From SpSt-600 sp042408195 (lineage in GTDB: Bacteria > Chloroflexota > Anaerolineae > SpSt-600): a stretch of 40,210 nucleotides of DNA. The translations under genes and the position numbers were made by a program. The stretch lies in contig JBHOQL010000018.1 in NCBI GenBank assembly GCA_042408195.1, forward strand, positions 1-40,210, given 5' to 3'. This document shows, piece after piece, positions 23,926 through 32,750 of this stretch (position 1 is the stretch's first letter; each line of letters begins with the position of its first letter). The notes under the pieces were generated by a model. It did no database searches, was not told the DNA's origin, and saw only the letters and a list, made by a program, of their open reading frames with translations.

Positions 23926-24562
23926 TGCGGATTGGGTTTGAAGGATCGGGTTCCAACTTTCTGCGCAGCCTGAAAATGTAATGGCGGATAAGCTCTGGAG
24001 TGTAATCAGGAGAAAGCATATCCGCAATTTTCTTCGGGCTCAGAACTTGGCGCGGATGACGGGCAAGGCATTCCAGAACGGCAAACTCCTTACGGCTGAG
24101 CTTTATCAGGCGGCTACCGAGAAAGAGTTCCTGAGTGGAAAAATTCACCAAAAGAACCCCATCGGTATAAAATTCAGCTTTGGGGAAGTAAGTAACGGTA
24201 CCGATGCGCCTCAAAATAGCCTTAACCCTGGCTACTATTTCCCTCGAGGAAGCTGACTTGAAAAGAACGTCATCGGCTCCCAGTTCCAGAGCCCTTATCC
24301 TTTCTTCGACTCTTCCCGGCTCCACCAGGGCCAGGATGCGGACGGGAGCGATGCCTTTTAGTTTGTGGATGAACTCCCACTTGTCTGGCTCATCGCTCCA
24401 TGAGGGCAAATCTACTATTACCAGCTGGGGTTTCCACTGCCAGAAAAGAGCGGCTGCCTGGGCAAAGGTCTTTCCTATCTTGAAAGAGATGTGGTTAGAG
24501 CCCAACAGCTCGCCTATCGTGTTGAGTAACTGCTCGTTTTCCCCTGCCAGTAGAATCTTCAT
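23861..24562 (-). CDS. OmpR/PhoB-type response regulator with atypical receiver
   Basis: 233 residues. The receiver (1-115) has Asp-like position in LVIVDLPSWSDEP and EPGRVEERIRALELGADDVL, but the acidic pocket at the N-terminus reads LLAGENEQ, lacking the DD pair, and the conserved Lys of KPF is SASS. It is therefore probably not phosphorylated normally. The C-terminal winged helix (about 135-225) is intact: LIKLSRKEFAVLECLARHP, then DYTPELIRHYIFRLRRKLEP and IRIKSVRGLGYYLD. No kinase is adjacent. The last 65 bases overlap hutI on the other strand. Confidence 0.85.
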   Translation of the reverse strand: MKILLAGENEQLLNTIGELLGSNHISFKIGKTFAQAAALFWQWKPQLVIVDLPSWSDEPDKWEFIHKLKGIAPVRILALVEPGRVEERIRALELGADDVLFKSASSREIVARVKAILRRIGTVTYFPKAEFYTDGVLLVNFSTQELFLGSRLIKLSRKEFAVLECLARHPRQVLSPKKIADMLSPDYTPELIRHYIFRLRRKLEPDPSNPIRIKSVRGLGYYLDNPDKPISLF

Positions 24563-24619
24563 CGCTCTTTGTCCTTTGCTAAAATTCCCGCAAAATTTGG
24601 CGCAAGGGGGTGATTCTCC

Positions 24620-25576
24620 GTGAAAAGATTAACCTCGGTGTTGCTTTTTCCTCTCCTTATAACCTTATGGATTGCCGTTTTCCTCCCCTCCGAAGGCAGA
24701 ACGAAACAGACTCCATCCATTCTTTACCCGACTTTCACCCCCACACCCACTTCCACTAAAACACCGACTCCCACACTGACTCCCACGCCAACCCCCACTA
24801 TAACTCCCACACCGACTCCTACTCCAACGCCCACACCAGCTCCCACACCCGACGGCATTCGTAGGGAAGCGGTGGTCCCCATTTTACTCTATCACTACAT
24901 CTCCCAACCCCCACCTGGAGCTAATGTAGTCCGCAGGGAAATAAGCGTTTCTCCCGAGCAGTTTGAGGAGCACCTCAGTTATTTCAAGAGCCAAGGTTAC
25001 ACAACCATAACTCTGAGGCATCTCATCTATCACTTGACCACAGGCAAACCACTTCCTTCCAAACCCTTGGTCATAACCTTCGACGATGGATATGAAGACC
25101 ATTACCGAAATGCTTTTCCTCTGCTCCGCAAGTACGGCTTTGTGGGTACGTTTTTCATTATAACCGATTTCATCGACGAAAAAAGACCCGGTTACTTGAC
25201 CTGGGAACAAGTTGAGGAGATGGCGAGGGTCGGGATGGAAATAGGAGCCCACGGGCGCGATCATTCAAGCTTGAGGGGAAAACCTGTCGATTACCTGGTT
25301 TGGCAGATCCTCGGTTCCAGACAGACCCTGGAAGCACACGGAATTGAGCCCAGGTTTTTCTCTTATCCTTTTGGCTTCTACGATGATGAAGTTATCAAAG
25401 TGCTAAAATCAGCCCATTTTTGGGGAGCTGTCACCACAGAGCCGGGCGTCGTCCATTCATCCGATGGCCTATTCACCTTGAAACGGGTAAGGGTGGATGG
25501 CACCGAGAGCTTGGGAGAATTAATCGCTAAAATCAGGTTTTTGAGCCAAAGCGATGATGGAAGTCCCAAAAGGTAG
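24620..25576 (+). CDS. Secreted polysaccharide deacetylase (NodB-type) with Thr-Pro linker
   Basis: 318 residues, GTG start at 24620 behind AAGGGGG. A signal or anchor helix (about 4-22) is followed by a Thr-Pro repeat linker (about 38-78). The NodB domain (about 85-300) has VVPILLYHYI, TFDDGYEDHY with the catalytic and metal-binding Asp pair, HGRDHSS (His-x3-His) and YPFGFYDDEV. Such carbohydrate-esterase family 4 enzymes remove acetyl groups from peptidoglycan or other glycans. The linker puts it at the cell surface. Its end overlaps the convergent methyltransferase by 57 bases. Confidence 0.9.
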   Translation: MKRLTSVLLFPLLITLWIAVFLPSEGRTKQTPSILYPTFTPTPTSTKTPTPTLTPTPTPTITPTPTPTPTPTPAPTPDGIRREAVVPILLYHYISQPPPGANVVRREISVSPEQFEEHLSYFKSQGYTTITLRHLIYHLTTGKPLPSKPLVITFDDGYEDHYRNAFPLLRKYGFVGTFFIITDFIDEKRPGYLTWEQVEEMARVGMEIGAHGRDHSSLRGKPVDYLVWQILGSRQTLEAHGIEPRFFSYPFGFYDDEVIKVLKSAHFWGAVTTEPGVVHSSDGLFTLKRVRVDGTESLGELIAKIRFLSQSDDGSPKR

Positions 25577-26272
25577 GCTCAGATACTTGACAAGCCATGC
25601 TTCCACGGCCCCAATAAAAGTTAAGACAGCATTAACAATGGAAGGAACAGGTTCCATTTCTACTTGGTAGGCTTCTTCATCAAAATGAGGCGAAGCCAGC
25701 TTCGGACGCAAACCAAGCCTTTCTCTGATGAGTATAAGGGGAGCTGCCAAGGGGAAGATAAGAAAATTATTGTAAGTCACCCTCAAAGGACGGAAACCAG
25801 CCGATTCCAGCAGAACTTTTAAGGTTCCAGCGCTGTAACGCCGGCGGTGGCGGTTGAGCACATCGTTGTAGCTCCAAAGCCATTGAAAAGCTGGAGCGGT
25901 TATGATGATAAACCCACCAGGCGTGCACACCCGATGGCATTCTCTCAAGACCAAAATGTCATTGTCGCAATGCTCGAGGACATCCAGCAAAGCGATTAGC
26001 TTGAAGGTTTCTGAGGGGAAAGGGAGCGCCTCCGCTCTTCCCAAGGGGACAATATAACCCCTTTCTTTAGCGATCAGTAGAGGTTTAATATTGTTGTCAA
26101 CCCCCACCACAGCACCGTAACGGGAAAGATGGTGGAACATGTTGCCAGCCCCGCTGCCAACATCCAGCACTAAACTATCCCTGTCCTCTACTACGGAGTC
26201 GAGGACAGCGAATATTGCCTTCGTTCGGCTGGCAAACCACCAGTGCTTATCTTCCTCCAGAAGCACCTCCAT
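25520..26272 (-). CDS. Class I SAM-dependent methyltransferase
   Basis: About 250 residues from the ATG at 26272 (MEVLLEEDKHWWFASRTKAI), chosen because it begins 10 bases after the upstream stop; a longer frame to 26359 would overlap DUF362 by 77 bases. Motifs: LVLDVGSGAGNMFHHLSRYG (glycine-rich motif I), VVGVDNN (acidic end of beta2), LPFPSETFKLIALLDVLEHC and GGFIIITAPAFQW. HWWFASR is common in glycan- and lipid-linked methyltransferases (Methyltransf_11/23 type). A C-terminal hydrophobic part (FPLAAPLIL; AWLVKYLSLPFG) suggests membrane contact. Substrate unknown. Confidence 0.85.
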   Translation of the reverse strand: MEVLLEEDKHWWFASRTKAIFAVLDSVVEDRDSLVLDVGSGAGNMFHHLSRYGAVVGVDNNIKPLLIAKERGYIVPLGRAEALPFPSETFKLIALLDVLEHCDNDILVLRECHRVCTPGGFIIITAPAFQWLWSYNDVLNRHRRRYSAGTLKVLLESAGFRPLRVTYNNFLIFPLAAPLILIRERLGLRPKLASPHFDEEAYQVEMEPVPSIVNAVLTFIGAVEAWLVKYLSLPFGTSIIALAQKPDFSD

Positions 26273-26282
26273 GGCCAAACCA

Positions 26283-27362
26283 CTATCGGAAAATGCGGTC
26301 AAATTTTTCCTGAATCCCCGCTGGGATTTCCCATGCTCCCTCCGGACAGAGCTCAACACAGCAATAACAAGTTATGCAACGCTCTCCATCTACCACAGGG
26401 TATGGGTCCATAGATATGGCCTGAGCGGGACAATTCATGGCACAATCTCCGCACTGAAGGCAAAGCTCTTCCCTGAGCACGGGTCGAGTCCTGCCAATGG
26501 CTTGAAGGAGCATTACCTGCTCTTGAGGAGAGGCTGCAAAAGTGGTGGGTAACTTAAAATCAGGAATTGCTGCGAAACTGCCTTCTATTTCAATCCCCTC
26601 AATCTTGCCAAGGCCTCTGGCTGCCGCCTCCGCGAGGTGATGAACTTTCGCCGGGTCAACGCCCATCATCCTGCAGGCTACAGCATCCACTGCAACACCG
26701 TCTTTCCCGGCTAATATTTTGCCCAGAGGCCTAACCTGGCCATGGGTTGGACCATTGCCCTCCATCACCCTCAAAGCGTCCATGATCACAAGGTCCGGTG
26801 GGCGGAGGGCGTAAATGTCTGCAAGCAGGGAAGCAAACTGTCGGCGAGAAGGAGCAGCCAGGTGCAGACGAGCTTTGGCCGTGCCTGCTACATAGCCGTA
26901 AAGGTTCTTCACAGCTCCCGTTATGGTGGTGAAAACATGAGTCTTCATGACTGGAACATCTACCAGGAAATCAGCTTCTAAGACGGCACTAGAGACCGGG
27001 GCTTTGGTCCCCACGGAAGGCAATAATACCTCTGTTACTCTTTCCGAAAGCCTTGTAAAGCAACCGTGACTGGCTTCCAACAGACCTGCTTTATGAGCAG
27101 TGGCCTTGGAGTCCTTTTCAACACCTCCAGGGTTGTCCCCTACCATGACTTTGGAAGCACCACGTTTGAGACATTCTTTCACTAGGGCCGAGACCACTGC
27201 CGGATGAGTAGTAGCTCCATGTTCCGGAGGCAAACCTGCTACAATGTTAGGCTTTATGAGCACGCTTTTGTCCTTTACATCCACCTCAAAGGTATCAAAA
27301 ATCTTGGTTATTATCTCTTCCGCATCCCTGGGACTGGCTTCGTAGATGCTAACCAGGCTCAC
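26283..27362 (-). CDS. DUF362 protein with C-terminal 2x[4Fe-4S] ferredoxin domain
   Basis: 359 residues, GTG start at 27362 with GGAGG upstream. DUF362 part (about 1-290): VLIKPNIVAG, TTHPAVVSAL, GDNPGG, DVPVMKTHVFTTITGAVKNL and DGVAVDAVACRMMGVDP. C-terminal ferredoxin (about 305-350) has CLQCGDCAMNC and CITCYCCVELC. DUF362 proteins are common in anaerobes and their function is unknown; a link to metal, sulfur or redox chemistry is often suggested. It lies downstream of the FIST gene behind a hairpin, and upstream of the methyltransferase. Confidence 0.88.
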   Translation of the reverse strand: MSLVSIYEASPRDAEEIITKIFDTFEVDVKDKSVLIKPNIVAGLPPEHGATTHPAVVSALVKECLKRGASKVMVGDNPGGVEKDSKATAHKAGLLEASHGCFTRLSERVTEVLLPSVGTKAPVSSAVLEADFLVDVPVMKTHVFTTITGAVKNLYGYVAGTAKARLHLAAPSRRQFASLLADIYALRPPDLVIMDALRVMEGNGPTHGQVRPLGKILAGKDGVAVDAVACRMMGVDPAKVHHLAEAAARGLGKIEGIEIEGSFAAIPDFKLPTTFAASPQEQVMLLQAIGRTRPVLREELCLQCGDCAMNCPAQAISMDPYPVVDGERCITCYCCVELCPEGAWEIPAGIQEKFDRIFR

Positions 27363-27390
27363 CGCAACCTCCGGATTCAGAATCTAATAA

Positions 27391-27413
27391 GGGGCGGGGG
27401 GGATCCCCGCCCC
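27391..27413 (-). terminator. Hairpin after the FIST gene
   Basis: GGGGCGGGG (27391-27399) and CCCCGCCCC (27405-27413), nine perfect pairs, five-base loop, with TTATTAG following on the minus strand. A weak terminator or attenuator; no separate promoter for DUF362 is visible between it and the GTG at 27362. Confidence 0.6.
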
Positions 27414-27428
27414 AGCTTTACCCCCTTC

Positions 27429-28571
27429 TCACTCTCCGATGGCCAGCGCCGAGAGCATGAGGTTACAGTGACGGTTCACCCGGTTGGGGAGATATCCTTG
27501 CTCGCCAAAGGAGAAGAAACCTATGAAGGGGGCATCACCGATCGCTTCCTTGATCTTGGGGACTACTTCCCCTATGCGGTCTCCTATGGCTACTTTCCTT
27601 CCGGCACAGTGGCTGAGGATGAGAGCATCCACCTTGGTCATGTCCTTCCGTGCTTCCCTGGCCATGTCCCCCACATCCTGGATGAGCTTATCCACACTTG
27701 TCTCCATGAGGCGTACTTCAGTCCCTTCCGGGACTTCGGCAAAGACACCGATGGAACCGTCGGGGTTGCCGGTAGCCAGGTGGACGATCCTGAAGAAGCC
27801 GGCTTCTTCGATGCCCAGAGGGGCCAAGAGGCTTGCCCCCAAAAGGTTCATCCCCGTCACCTCCTCCTGGCTCTTCCCAGTCCATTCTCTGTACACCTCC
27901 AGAGCAGGGCGATCATCCAGTTTGTAGATAGTTCGGCCTTTGGCCTTTGTGACTTTGGCCGATTTCGCCGTTGAAGAGTATCCACCGCCGAAGGCTACTC
28001 CGATCTTCCCTATATGGGATAAGGCAGCAATGCTCACGCCTTTGGGGAAAATCCTCCCGTAGCTGAAGACCTTCCATTTGCCTTCGATGGTATTATCGGC
28101 GGCGCTCCCTCCGACAATAGGGATGCCAGGGTGAGCCTCAGCAAGGGCTTCTATCACCCTTTCCTCAATTCCCGGAGAGGCCATCATTAGGAAAGCCTGA
28201 GGGGACGGGACCCTTGCTGTGGCTTTTTTCAGGGCTTTGAGGGCGTTCTTGCGGGGATCTCTTCCTCCGGGAGCACACCCTGCCCCAGCTTCCACGCCCG
28301 AGAGGAGCATAATCCCAAGAGCACCGTTCGGACCAGAAATAAAACCATCCGGGGTCAAAAGGCCTGTAAAAGTAGTTCCCCCCCAAAGAGGCGTTCTTCC
28401 TATCCTCTTGCGAACGGATTTCACAACTTGCAGAGGATCGTAGTCTACTGTAGCAAAAAGGATAGCAAGGGAGGGCTTCGTTGCTAGTTGGCTCAGAGCC
28501 TTTTCCAGAGCCTGGGTCACAGCTTCTTCGACGTTAGCTGCGGTGCTCCATGCTACTGCTGCCATAGCCAT
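27429..28571 (-). CDS. FIST-domain sensor protein (FIST_N plus FIST_C)
   Basis: 380 residues. FIST_N (about 25-210) with LAILFATVDYDPLQVV, TPLWGGTTFTGLLTPDGF and PIVGGSAADN; FIST_C (about 225-365) with ALEVYREWTGK, VHLATGNPDGSI, ILSHCAGRKVAIGDRI and FIGFFSFGEQGY. FIST proteins are thought to sense small ligands such as amino acids and usually sit in or beside signal transduction proteins. This one stands alone, followed by DUF362. It is probably cytoplasmic. A promoter is at 28629-28601. Confidence 0.88.
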   Translation of the reverse strand: MAMAAVAWSTAANVEEAVTQALEKALSQLATKPSLAILFATVDYDPLQVVKSVRKRIGRTPLWGGTTFTGLLTPDGFISGPNGALGIMLLSGVEAGAGCAPGGRDPRKNALKALKKATARVPSPQAFLMMASPGIEERVIEALAEAHPGIPIVGGSAADNTIEGKWKVFSYGRIFPKGVSIAALSHIGKIGVAFGGGYSSTAKSAKVTKAKGRTIYKLDDRPALEVYREWTGKSQEEVTGMNLLGASLLAPLGIEEAGFFRIVHLATGNPDGSIGVFAEVPEGTEVRLMETSVDKLIQDVGDMAREARKDMTKVDALILSHCAGRKVAIGDRIGEVVPKIKEAIGDAPFIGFFSFGEQGYLPNRVNRHCNLMLSALAIGE

Positions 28572-28600
28572 CTCTACCCTCCTTTGGGTTGTCTATTTTT

Positions 28601-28629
28601 ATTTTACATTAGACCGTGCTTTTAAACAA
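28601..28629 (-). promoter_or_regulatory. Promoter of the FIST gene
   Basis: Minus strand TTGTTT (28629-28624), 17 bases, TAAAAT (28606-28601), 30 bases before the ATG at 28571; GGAGGG is the ribosome site. Between 28640 and 28915 no gene is recognised. Confidence 0.6.
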
Positions 28630-28919
28630 CTTTGTGCCTTCAGTTTCCCCGGAATTAATAACTTACAATTTGCCCTGTTTTTACCAGCGGCATTAGCGTT
28701 ATGTTAAAGTGTTTGACTTTTTTGTGCGAAGACCCCCCTCAACCCCAAGAAAGAGTTAAGCCCCTTGCGCCCTCGGGTTTTGCCTGCACTCGTTGGCTCA
28801 GGTTCTGCTCTGCCAAAAACCCCGCTTGCGGAGAGCTTGTGGGAAGCGGTTGTTCCCTCTTAACTTTAAGCGGCGTCACCCTTCCGGTACCATTCCGGAC
28901 GGACTTGGCAGCTAATAAT

Positions 28920-28947
28920 TTGACTTTTGGGCTTTTTGGGATATAAT
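28920..28947 (+). promoter_or_regulatory. Promoter of cstA
   Basis: TTGACT (28920-28925), 16 bases, TATAAT (28942-28947), a perfect -10. Transcripts would start near 28954 and have a leader of about 85 bases before the ATG. Confidence 0.7.
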
Positions 28948-28963
28948 CTGAAGTAAGCAACAG

Positions 28964-29034
28964 CTGCATCGGTGCAGTGTTAAATTTAATAAAGGACCGC
29001 AGGTCGGGAAAGCGTGACTCCCAAAGGAGGGGGT
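28964..29034 (+). promoter_or_regulatory. Structured leader of cstA
   Basis: The leader can form three small hairpins in a row: CTGCA-TCGG-TGCAG, GACC-GCA-GGTC and GGG-N-CCC just upstream of AAAGGAGGGGG. The last one places CTCCC next to the GGAGG so that it could pair with the ribosome site. This hints at post-transcriptional control; no known riboswitch class is recognised. Confidence 0.35.
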
Positions 29035-29039
29035 AAAAT

Positions 29040-30788
29040 ATGAGCCTTGTAGTCTTGTTTATAGCAATTGTGGTAATCCTCCTTGGTTACGGCTGGTATG
29101 CCCGCACTATTGACCGCAAGATAATTCAGCCCGATCCCAAGAAGGCCACACCGGCTAAGATGTATATGGATGGAGTAGACTTTGTCCCTGCCAGCCGTAA
29201 CGTGCTTTTCGGCTATCAATTTAAATCCATAGCAGCTCTTGGTCCTATCCTTGGCCCCATCATTGCTCTCCAGTGGGGATGGCTTCCTGCGATCCTGTGG
29301 ATCTTGCTTGGTGTTACTTTTATTGGTTGGGTCCAGGACTACAGCAGCATTATAGTGGGAGTCAGGGAAGAGGGCCAGACCTTTGGCGCTCTGAGCTACA
29401 GGCTAATTTCCCCAACGGCTAGGGTCCTGCTGTTGATCTATATCTACTTCTACCTCTTGATGATTATGGGGTCTTTCGGGATCACCGTTGGGTTCACTCT
29501 CCTCACTAACCCTGCCGTACCTATGGGGGTAATCATTATAACTCTGGCGGGCTTGCTTATGGGCCAGATGCTTTACCGCTGGAAGCAGGACATTATTCTG
29601 ACCACTGTGGTTACAGTTTTAATCGCCTTTGTGGGCATCTGGCTCGGAAATCTTCCTGCTGTTAAGAACTTCTTCAGCGCCCTATACGGTTTCAGGGTTG
29701 TGGAGGGTAAAACCGTTTCCCCGACTCTCTTCCTCAATGTAACCCAGGCAGGTTTCATTGGAAGCCTCATGGTCCTCATATTCTGCTATCTGGGCTCTGT
29801 GCTTCCAATCTGGCGTTGGGCTCAGCCCATTAACTATGTTTCCTTCTGGATTGTGCTCCTCGGCGTTCTGGGTGGAGTTCTTGGTCTGCTTATTGGCCAT
29901 CCTGGCTTCGGAGACTTCCCAGCCTTTACCGGTTTTACAAGCCCTACCAAACTTCCCCTCTGGCCTATGCTTTTCGTAACTATAGCGTGCGGTGCTATCT
30001 CCGGTTGGCACTCCCTCGTAGGCTCCTCGGGCACTGCACGACAACTTGAGAAGGAGGTGGATGCCCTTCCTGTAGGCGGCGGAGCCATGTTCCTGGAAGG
30101 TTTCTTCGCAGTTATAGCCTTCCTCGTTGGAACTACGGCTTTCGGTTCCTTCAAGGCCTATCAGGACGCGGGTGGATGGGCAAGACCTGCTCCTGTATTT
30201 GCCCAGGGTCTCGCCGTCTTCTTGAACAAGTGGGGGCTTGATGCCCTCTTGGGTAAGGGGTTCGCCGTGACCTACGGTTACGTCTTCCTCTGCGTAATGG
30301 CCCTCACCATTATGCACCTGGTGGTCCGCTTCATGAGGGTGGCCAGCGCTGAACTTCTGGGCGATCGCTTCCCCATCCTGAAGAACGTTCATGTGGGTAC
30401 CATTATTGCCCTGCTCTTCACTATCTTCTTCATCTGGTTCGCTCCCTTCATCCAGATCTGGGGTATCTTCGGAGGAGCTAACCAGCTGATGGCCGCCCTG
30501 GCTCTGCTTCTCGTTACCTTGTGGCTCAGGCTCAAGGGCAAGAACTATCAGTGGACCGTTTGGCCCTTTGTCTTCATGTACGTGACTACCGTCGCATCCC
30601 TCATCTACTCGGCCTACAGGGCCTTTGGCATCGCTCTGCCTGCGGCCAAGACCTGGGATGCCCAGGTGGCTCAGATAACCATAGGAATTTGTGCTGTGAT
30701 CCTGGCGGTAGCTGGCCTCTACCTGGGCTGGGAGGCCCTGCAGGCTGTAAGGAGGGTTAAGCCAGAAGTCGTCAAAGCTTCCGAATAA
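29040..30788 (+). CDS. cstA: CstA-family carbon starvation transporter
   Basis: 582 residues, shorter than the about 700 of E. coli CstA but in the range of other bacterial members. About 14-16 hydrophobic helices. Family stretches: DRKIIQPDPKKATPAKMYMDGVDF, the typical PASRNVLFGYQFKSIAALGP near residue 55, GWVQDYSSIIVGVREEG, and ISGWHSLVGSSGTARQL. CstA/BtsT proteins import pyruvate or peptides, driven by protons. In an anaerobe with CODH/ACS and a 2-oxoacid:ferredoxin oxidoreductase subunit, pyruvate or peptide uptake is plausible. The ribosome site is AAAGGAGGGGG. A strong terminator follows. Confidence 0.93.
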   Translation: MSLVVLFIAIVVILLGYGWYARTIDRKIIQPDPKKATPAKMYMDGVDFVPASRNVLFGYQFKSIAALGPILGPIIALQWGWLPAILWILLGVTFIGWVQDYSSIIVGVREEGQTFGALSYRLISPTARVLLLIYIYFYLLMIMGSFGITVGFTLLTNPAVPMGVIIITLAGLLMGQMLYRWKQDIILTTVVTVLIAFVGIWLGNLPAVKNFFSALYGFRVVEGKTVSPTLFLNVTQAGFIGSLMVLIFCYLGSVLPIWRWAQPINYVSFWIVLLGVLGGVLGLLIGHPGFGDFPAFTGFTSPTKLPLWPMLFVTIACGAISGWHSLVGSSGTARQLEKEVDALPVGGGAMFLEGFFAVIAFLVGTTAFGSFKAYQDAGGWARPAPVFAQGLAVFLNKWGLDALLGKGFAVTYGYVFLCVMALTIMHLVVRFMRVASAELLGDRFPILKNVHVGTIIALLFTIFFIWFAPFIQIWGIFGGANQLMAALALLLVTLWLRLKGKNYQWTVWPFVFMYVTTVASLIYSAYRAFGIALPAAKTWDAQVAQITIGICAVILAVAGLYLGWEALQAVRRVKPEVVKASE

Positions 30789-30812
30789 AAACTAAAGGAC
30801 CTGCGGTCCTCG

Positions 30813-30850
30813 GTGCCGGGTGCCCTTCTTGGGGTGCCCGGCACTTTTTT
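30813..30850 (+). terminator. Strong intrinsic terminator after cstA
   Basis: GTGCCGGGTGCCC (30813-30825) pairs with GGGTGCCCGGCAC (30832-30844) through 13 pairs including two G-T, followed by TTTTTT (30845-30850). A second small hairpin, GGACC-TGC-GGTCC, precedes it (30797-30809). Confidence 0.9.
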
Positions 30851-30863
30851 GGAGGGGGTGTCT

Positions 30864-31217
30864 ATGGAACCGCTTAAGATAGAAGTAATAGCCCCGATAC
30901 TGGAAAGCTACGGGTTATGCGTTTCCTGCCAGGTTCTCATGAGGGAGGCTGGGCTTGGAACGGAGGGCCCAGATTACCCTCCCGAATGGAAGGAAGATTT
31001 CCGCCGGCTGGTAGATTGGGTTCTGGAGCTTGCCAAGGCCTATGGAGACAAAGTCTCCATAGTCCTCATAGACCCCAGATCGCTCCAGGGCCTTTGGAAA
31101 TGCCTTCGCTACAGAGTTAGCCGCTATCCGAGCTTCATAATCCAAGGCAAAAGGCATTACGTGGGCTGGAACAGGGAAGCGCTGCGTAAGGTGATCGATT
31201 CTTACCTGGCTTTCTAA
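30864..31217 (+). CDS. Thioredoxin-like protein, CVSC motif
   Basis: About 117 residues from the ATG at 30864, with GGAGGGGGTG directly before it; a longer frame from 30813 would start inside the terminator. Near the N-terminus is LESYGLCVSCQVLM, a CxxC redox motif in the expected place after a first beta strand, and late in the sequence SRYPSFIIQGKRHYVGWN, with the cis-Pro typical of thioredoxin folds. The central part is lengthened (PDYPPEWKEDFRRLVDWVLE). Related to glutaredoxin-like proteins of unknown partners. The terminator lies between it and cstA, so it may depend on readthrough. The stop codon overlaps the convergent glycosyltransferase stop by four bases. Confidence 0.75.
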   Translation: MEPLKIEVIAPILESYGLCVSCQVLMREAGLGTEGPDYPPEWKEDFRRLVDWVLELAKAYGDKVSIVLIDPRSLQGLWKCLRYRVSRYPSFIIQGKRHYVGWNREALRKVIDSYLAF

Positions 31218-32710
31218 ACCAGGCCACGGCCGTTCCTGAGGCGGACCTTAAAGGTCTTCCCCTTAGTTTTCTGGTAGAAAGCTGGGCGTAAAGAGTGCCA
31301 AAGGCTTCCTATTCCTACGTAACTGAACCCTCCTGCATAGAGCAGGAAGAAGGGCACGGACCAGTAAAAGCCCTTGAGCCATGCCACAATCAGAGCTAAA
31401 AGGGCGTAAATAGCTATGAGGATTTCCCCAAAGGCCACTTTTTCTGCCCTTATAGCGTAAGGGTTGCGCTCCCAGTTCCCTCTGTTGCGGTAGAGGCGAA
31501 ACTTCGGAGTCCTCTCAAAGCTTCCCCCTTTATTGAGCAGGACCTCAAAGATAGCGATGGTGTTGCTGAGAGCAATGCCGACTCCCATTAGGGCTAGGAT
31601 AGGGAAAAAGAGCATCTCCACGGGCCCCCTTCCCGAGCCCTTAAGCGTTGCCACAAAGTAGACAGCTGGAGGACCAAAGCTCGCGATCATGAGATAGGTG
31701 AGGGGAAAGTGAACCTCAATCCCTTGGAGGATAAGGGGCAGGATTAAGATGAGGGAGAGGAGCATAAGGGGATGGACGAGGTAATTGCCGAGGTGGAGAA
31801 GGGCTTCAAATTTGTGGAAAATTGGCCGAGGGGAGCGAAGTACGGCTCCGGAAAGTTTGAGGAGACACTGGATTGAACCCTTAGCCCACCTCCTCTGCTG
31901 ATTCTTGAAGGCATTGATTTGAGGTGGGATTTCGGCAGGAACTACGATTTCGGGTAGGAACAGGCACTTCCATCCTCTGAGCTGAGCACGGTAGCTCAGG
32001 TCCAGGTCCTCCGTCAGAGTATCGCTCTGCCATCCCCCCGCATCCTCTATGCAGCTTCGGCGCCACACTCCGGCCGAGCCATTGAACCCCATAAAGAGGC
32101 CTGCCCTCTGACGGGCCAGCTGTTCCACAAGGAAATGGCCGTCCAGGGCCAGAGCCTGAGCTCTCGTCACGAGCGAATACTCCCGGTTGAGGTGACCCCA
32201 TCGGGTTTGAAGCATGCCTAAGCGAGGGTCTTGGAGGAAATAAGGGATTGTAAGGCGAAGGAAATTCCGTGGAGGGATAAAGTCGGCATCAAATATGGCT
32301 ATGAATTCGCCGGTTGCACTCTTCAGGCCTTCAGCCAGAGCCCCTGCTTTAAACCCATCCCTGCTGTTTCTGTGGATTAACACTATCCTCAAGCCCCGGG
32401 CTTCCCATTCTCGGACTTTTTTCTGAGCAATTCTGGTGGTCTCATCGTCCGAATCATCCAGAATTTGAATTTCTAACTTGTCCCGAGGGTAATCCAAGCG
32501 CGCCAAGGCCTCGATGGCCCTGTCAACCACGCTAGCCTCGTTATAAATCGGAAGCTGGACGGTTACTGGAGGCCACTCTTCCTCCTTGGGGCACGGGGGC
32601 GTGGGCGGATTGTGCTTGAGATATCGGAAATAAAGGGCGATAATAATGAACTGGTTCAGGCCGAAAAGGGCAAGGCTCAGAGCTAAAAAGATGTACAGCC
32701 ATGCCAGCAA
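31214..32710 (-). CDS. Membrane glycosyltransferase, family GT2 (cellulose-synthase-like)
   Basis: 498 residues, TTG start at 32710 behind GAGGAGGTG. One N-terminal helix, a GT2 domain (about 45-300) and four C-terminal helices. Catalytic motifs: ILDDSDDET, FDADFIPP (DxD), TEDLDLSYR (base in ED) and QQRRWAKG (QxxRW). This set marks processive beta-glycan synthases or glucomannan-type enzymes; some members make glycolipids in which one sugar is added. PilZ is absent. A promoter lies at 32779-32751. Substrate not determinable. Confidence 0.9.
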   Translation of the reverse strand: MLAWLYIFLALSLALFGLNQFIIIALYFRYLKHNPPTPPCPKEEEWPPVTVQLPIYNEASVVDRAIEALARLDYPRDKLEIQILDDSDDETTRIAQKKVREWEARGLRIVLIHRNSRDGFKAGALAEGLKSATGEFIAIFDADFIPPRNFLRLTIPYFLQDPRLGMLQTRWGHLNREYSLVTRAQALALDGHFLVEQLARQRAGLFMGFNGSAGVWRRSCIEDAGGWQSDTLTEDLDLSYRAQLRGWKCLFLPEIVVPAEIPPQINAFKNQQRRWAKGSIQCLLKLSGAVLRSPRPIFHKFEALLHLGNYLVHPLMLLSLILILPLILQGIEVHFPLTYLMIASFGPPAVYFVATLKGSGRGPVEMLFFPILALMGVGIALSNTIAIFEVLLNKGGSFERTPKFRLYRNRGNWERNPYAIRAEKVAFGEILIAIYALLALIVAWLKGFYWSVPFFLLYAGGFSYVGIGSLWHSLRPAFYQKTKGKTFKVRLRNGRGLV

Positions 32711-32750
32711 CGTTGTTCACCTCCTCGGCGAAAGATCAAAACAGAAAACA

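Noticed and set aside
24729..24854. Repetitive ACTCCCACACC-like tract as a possible CRISPR or satellite repeat
   Set aside because: It encodes the Thr-Pro linker of the deacetylase with a short codon period; there are no spacers.
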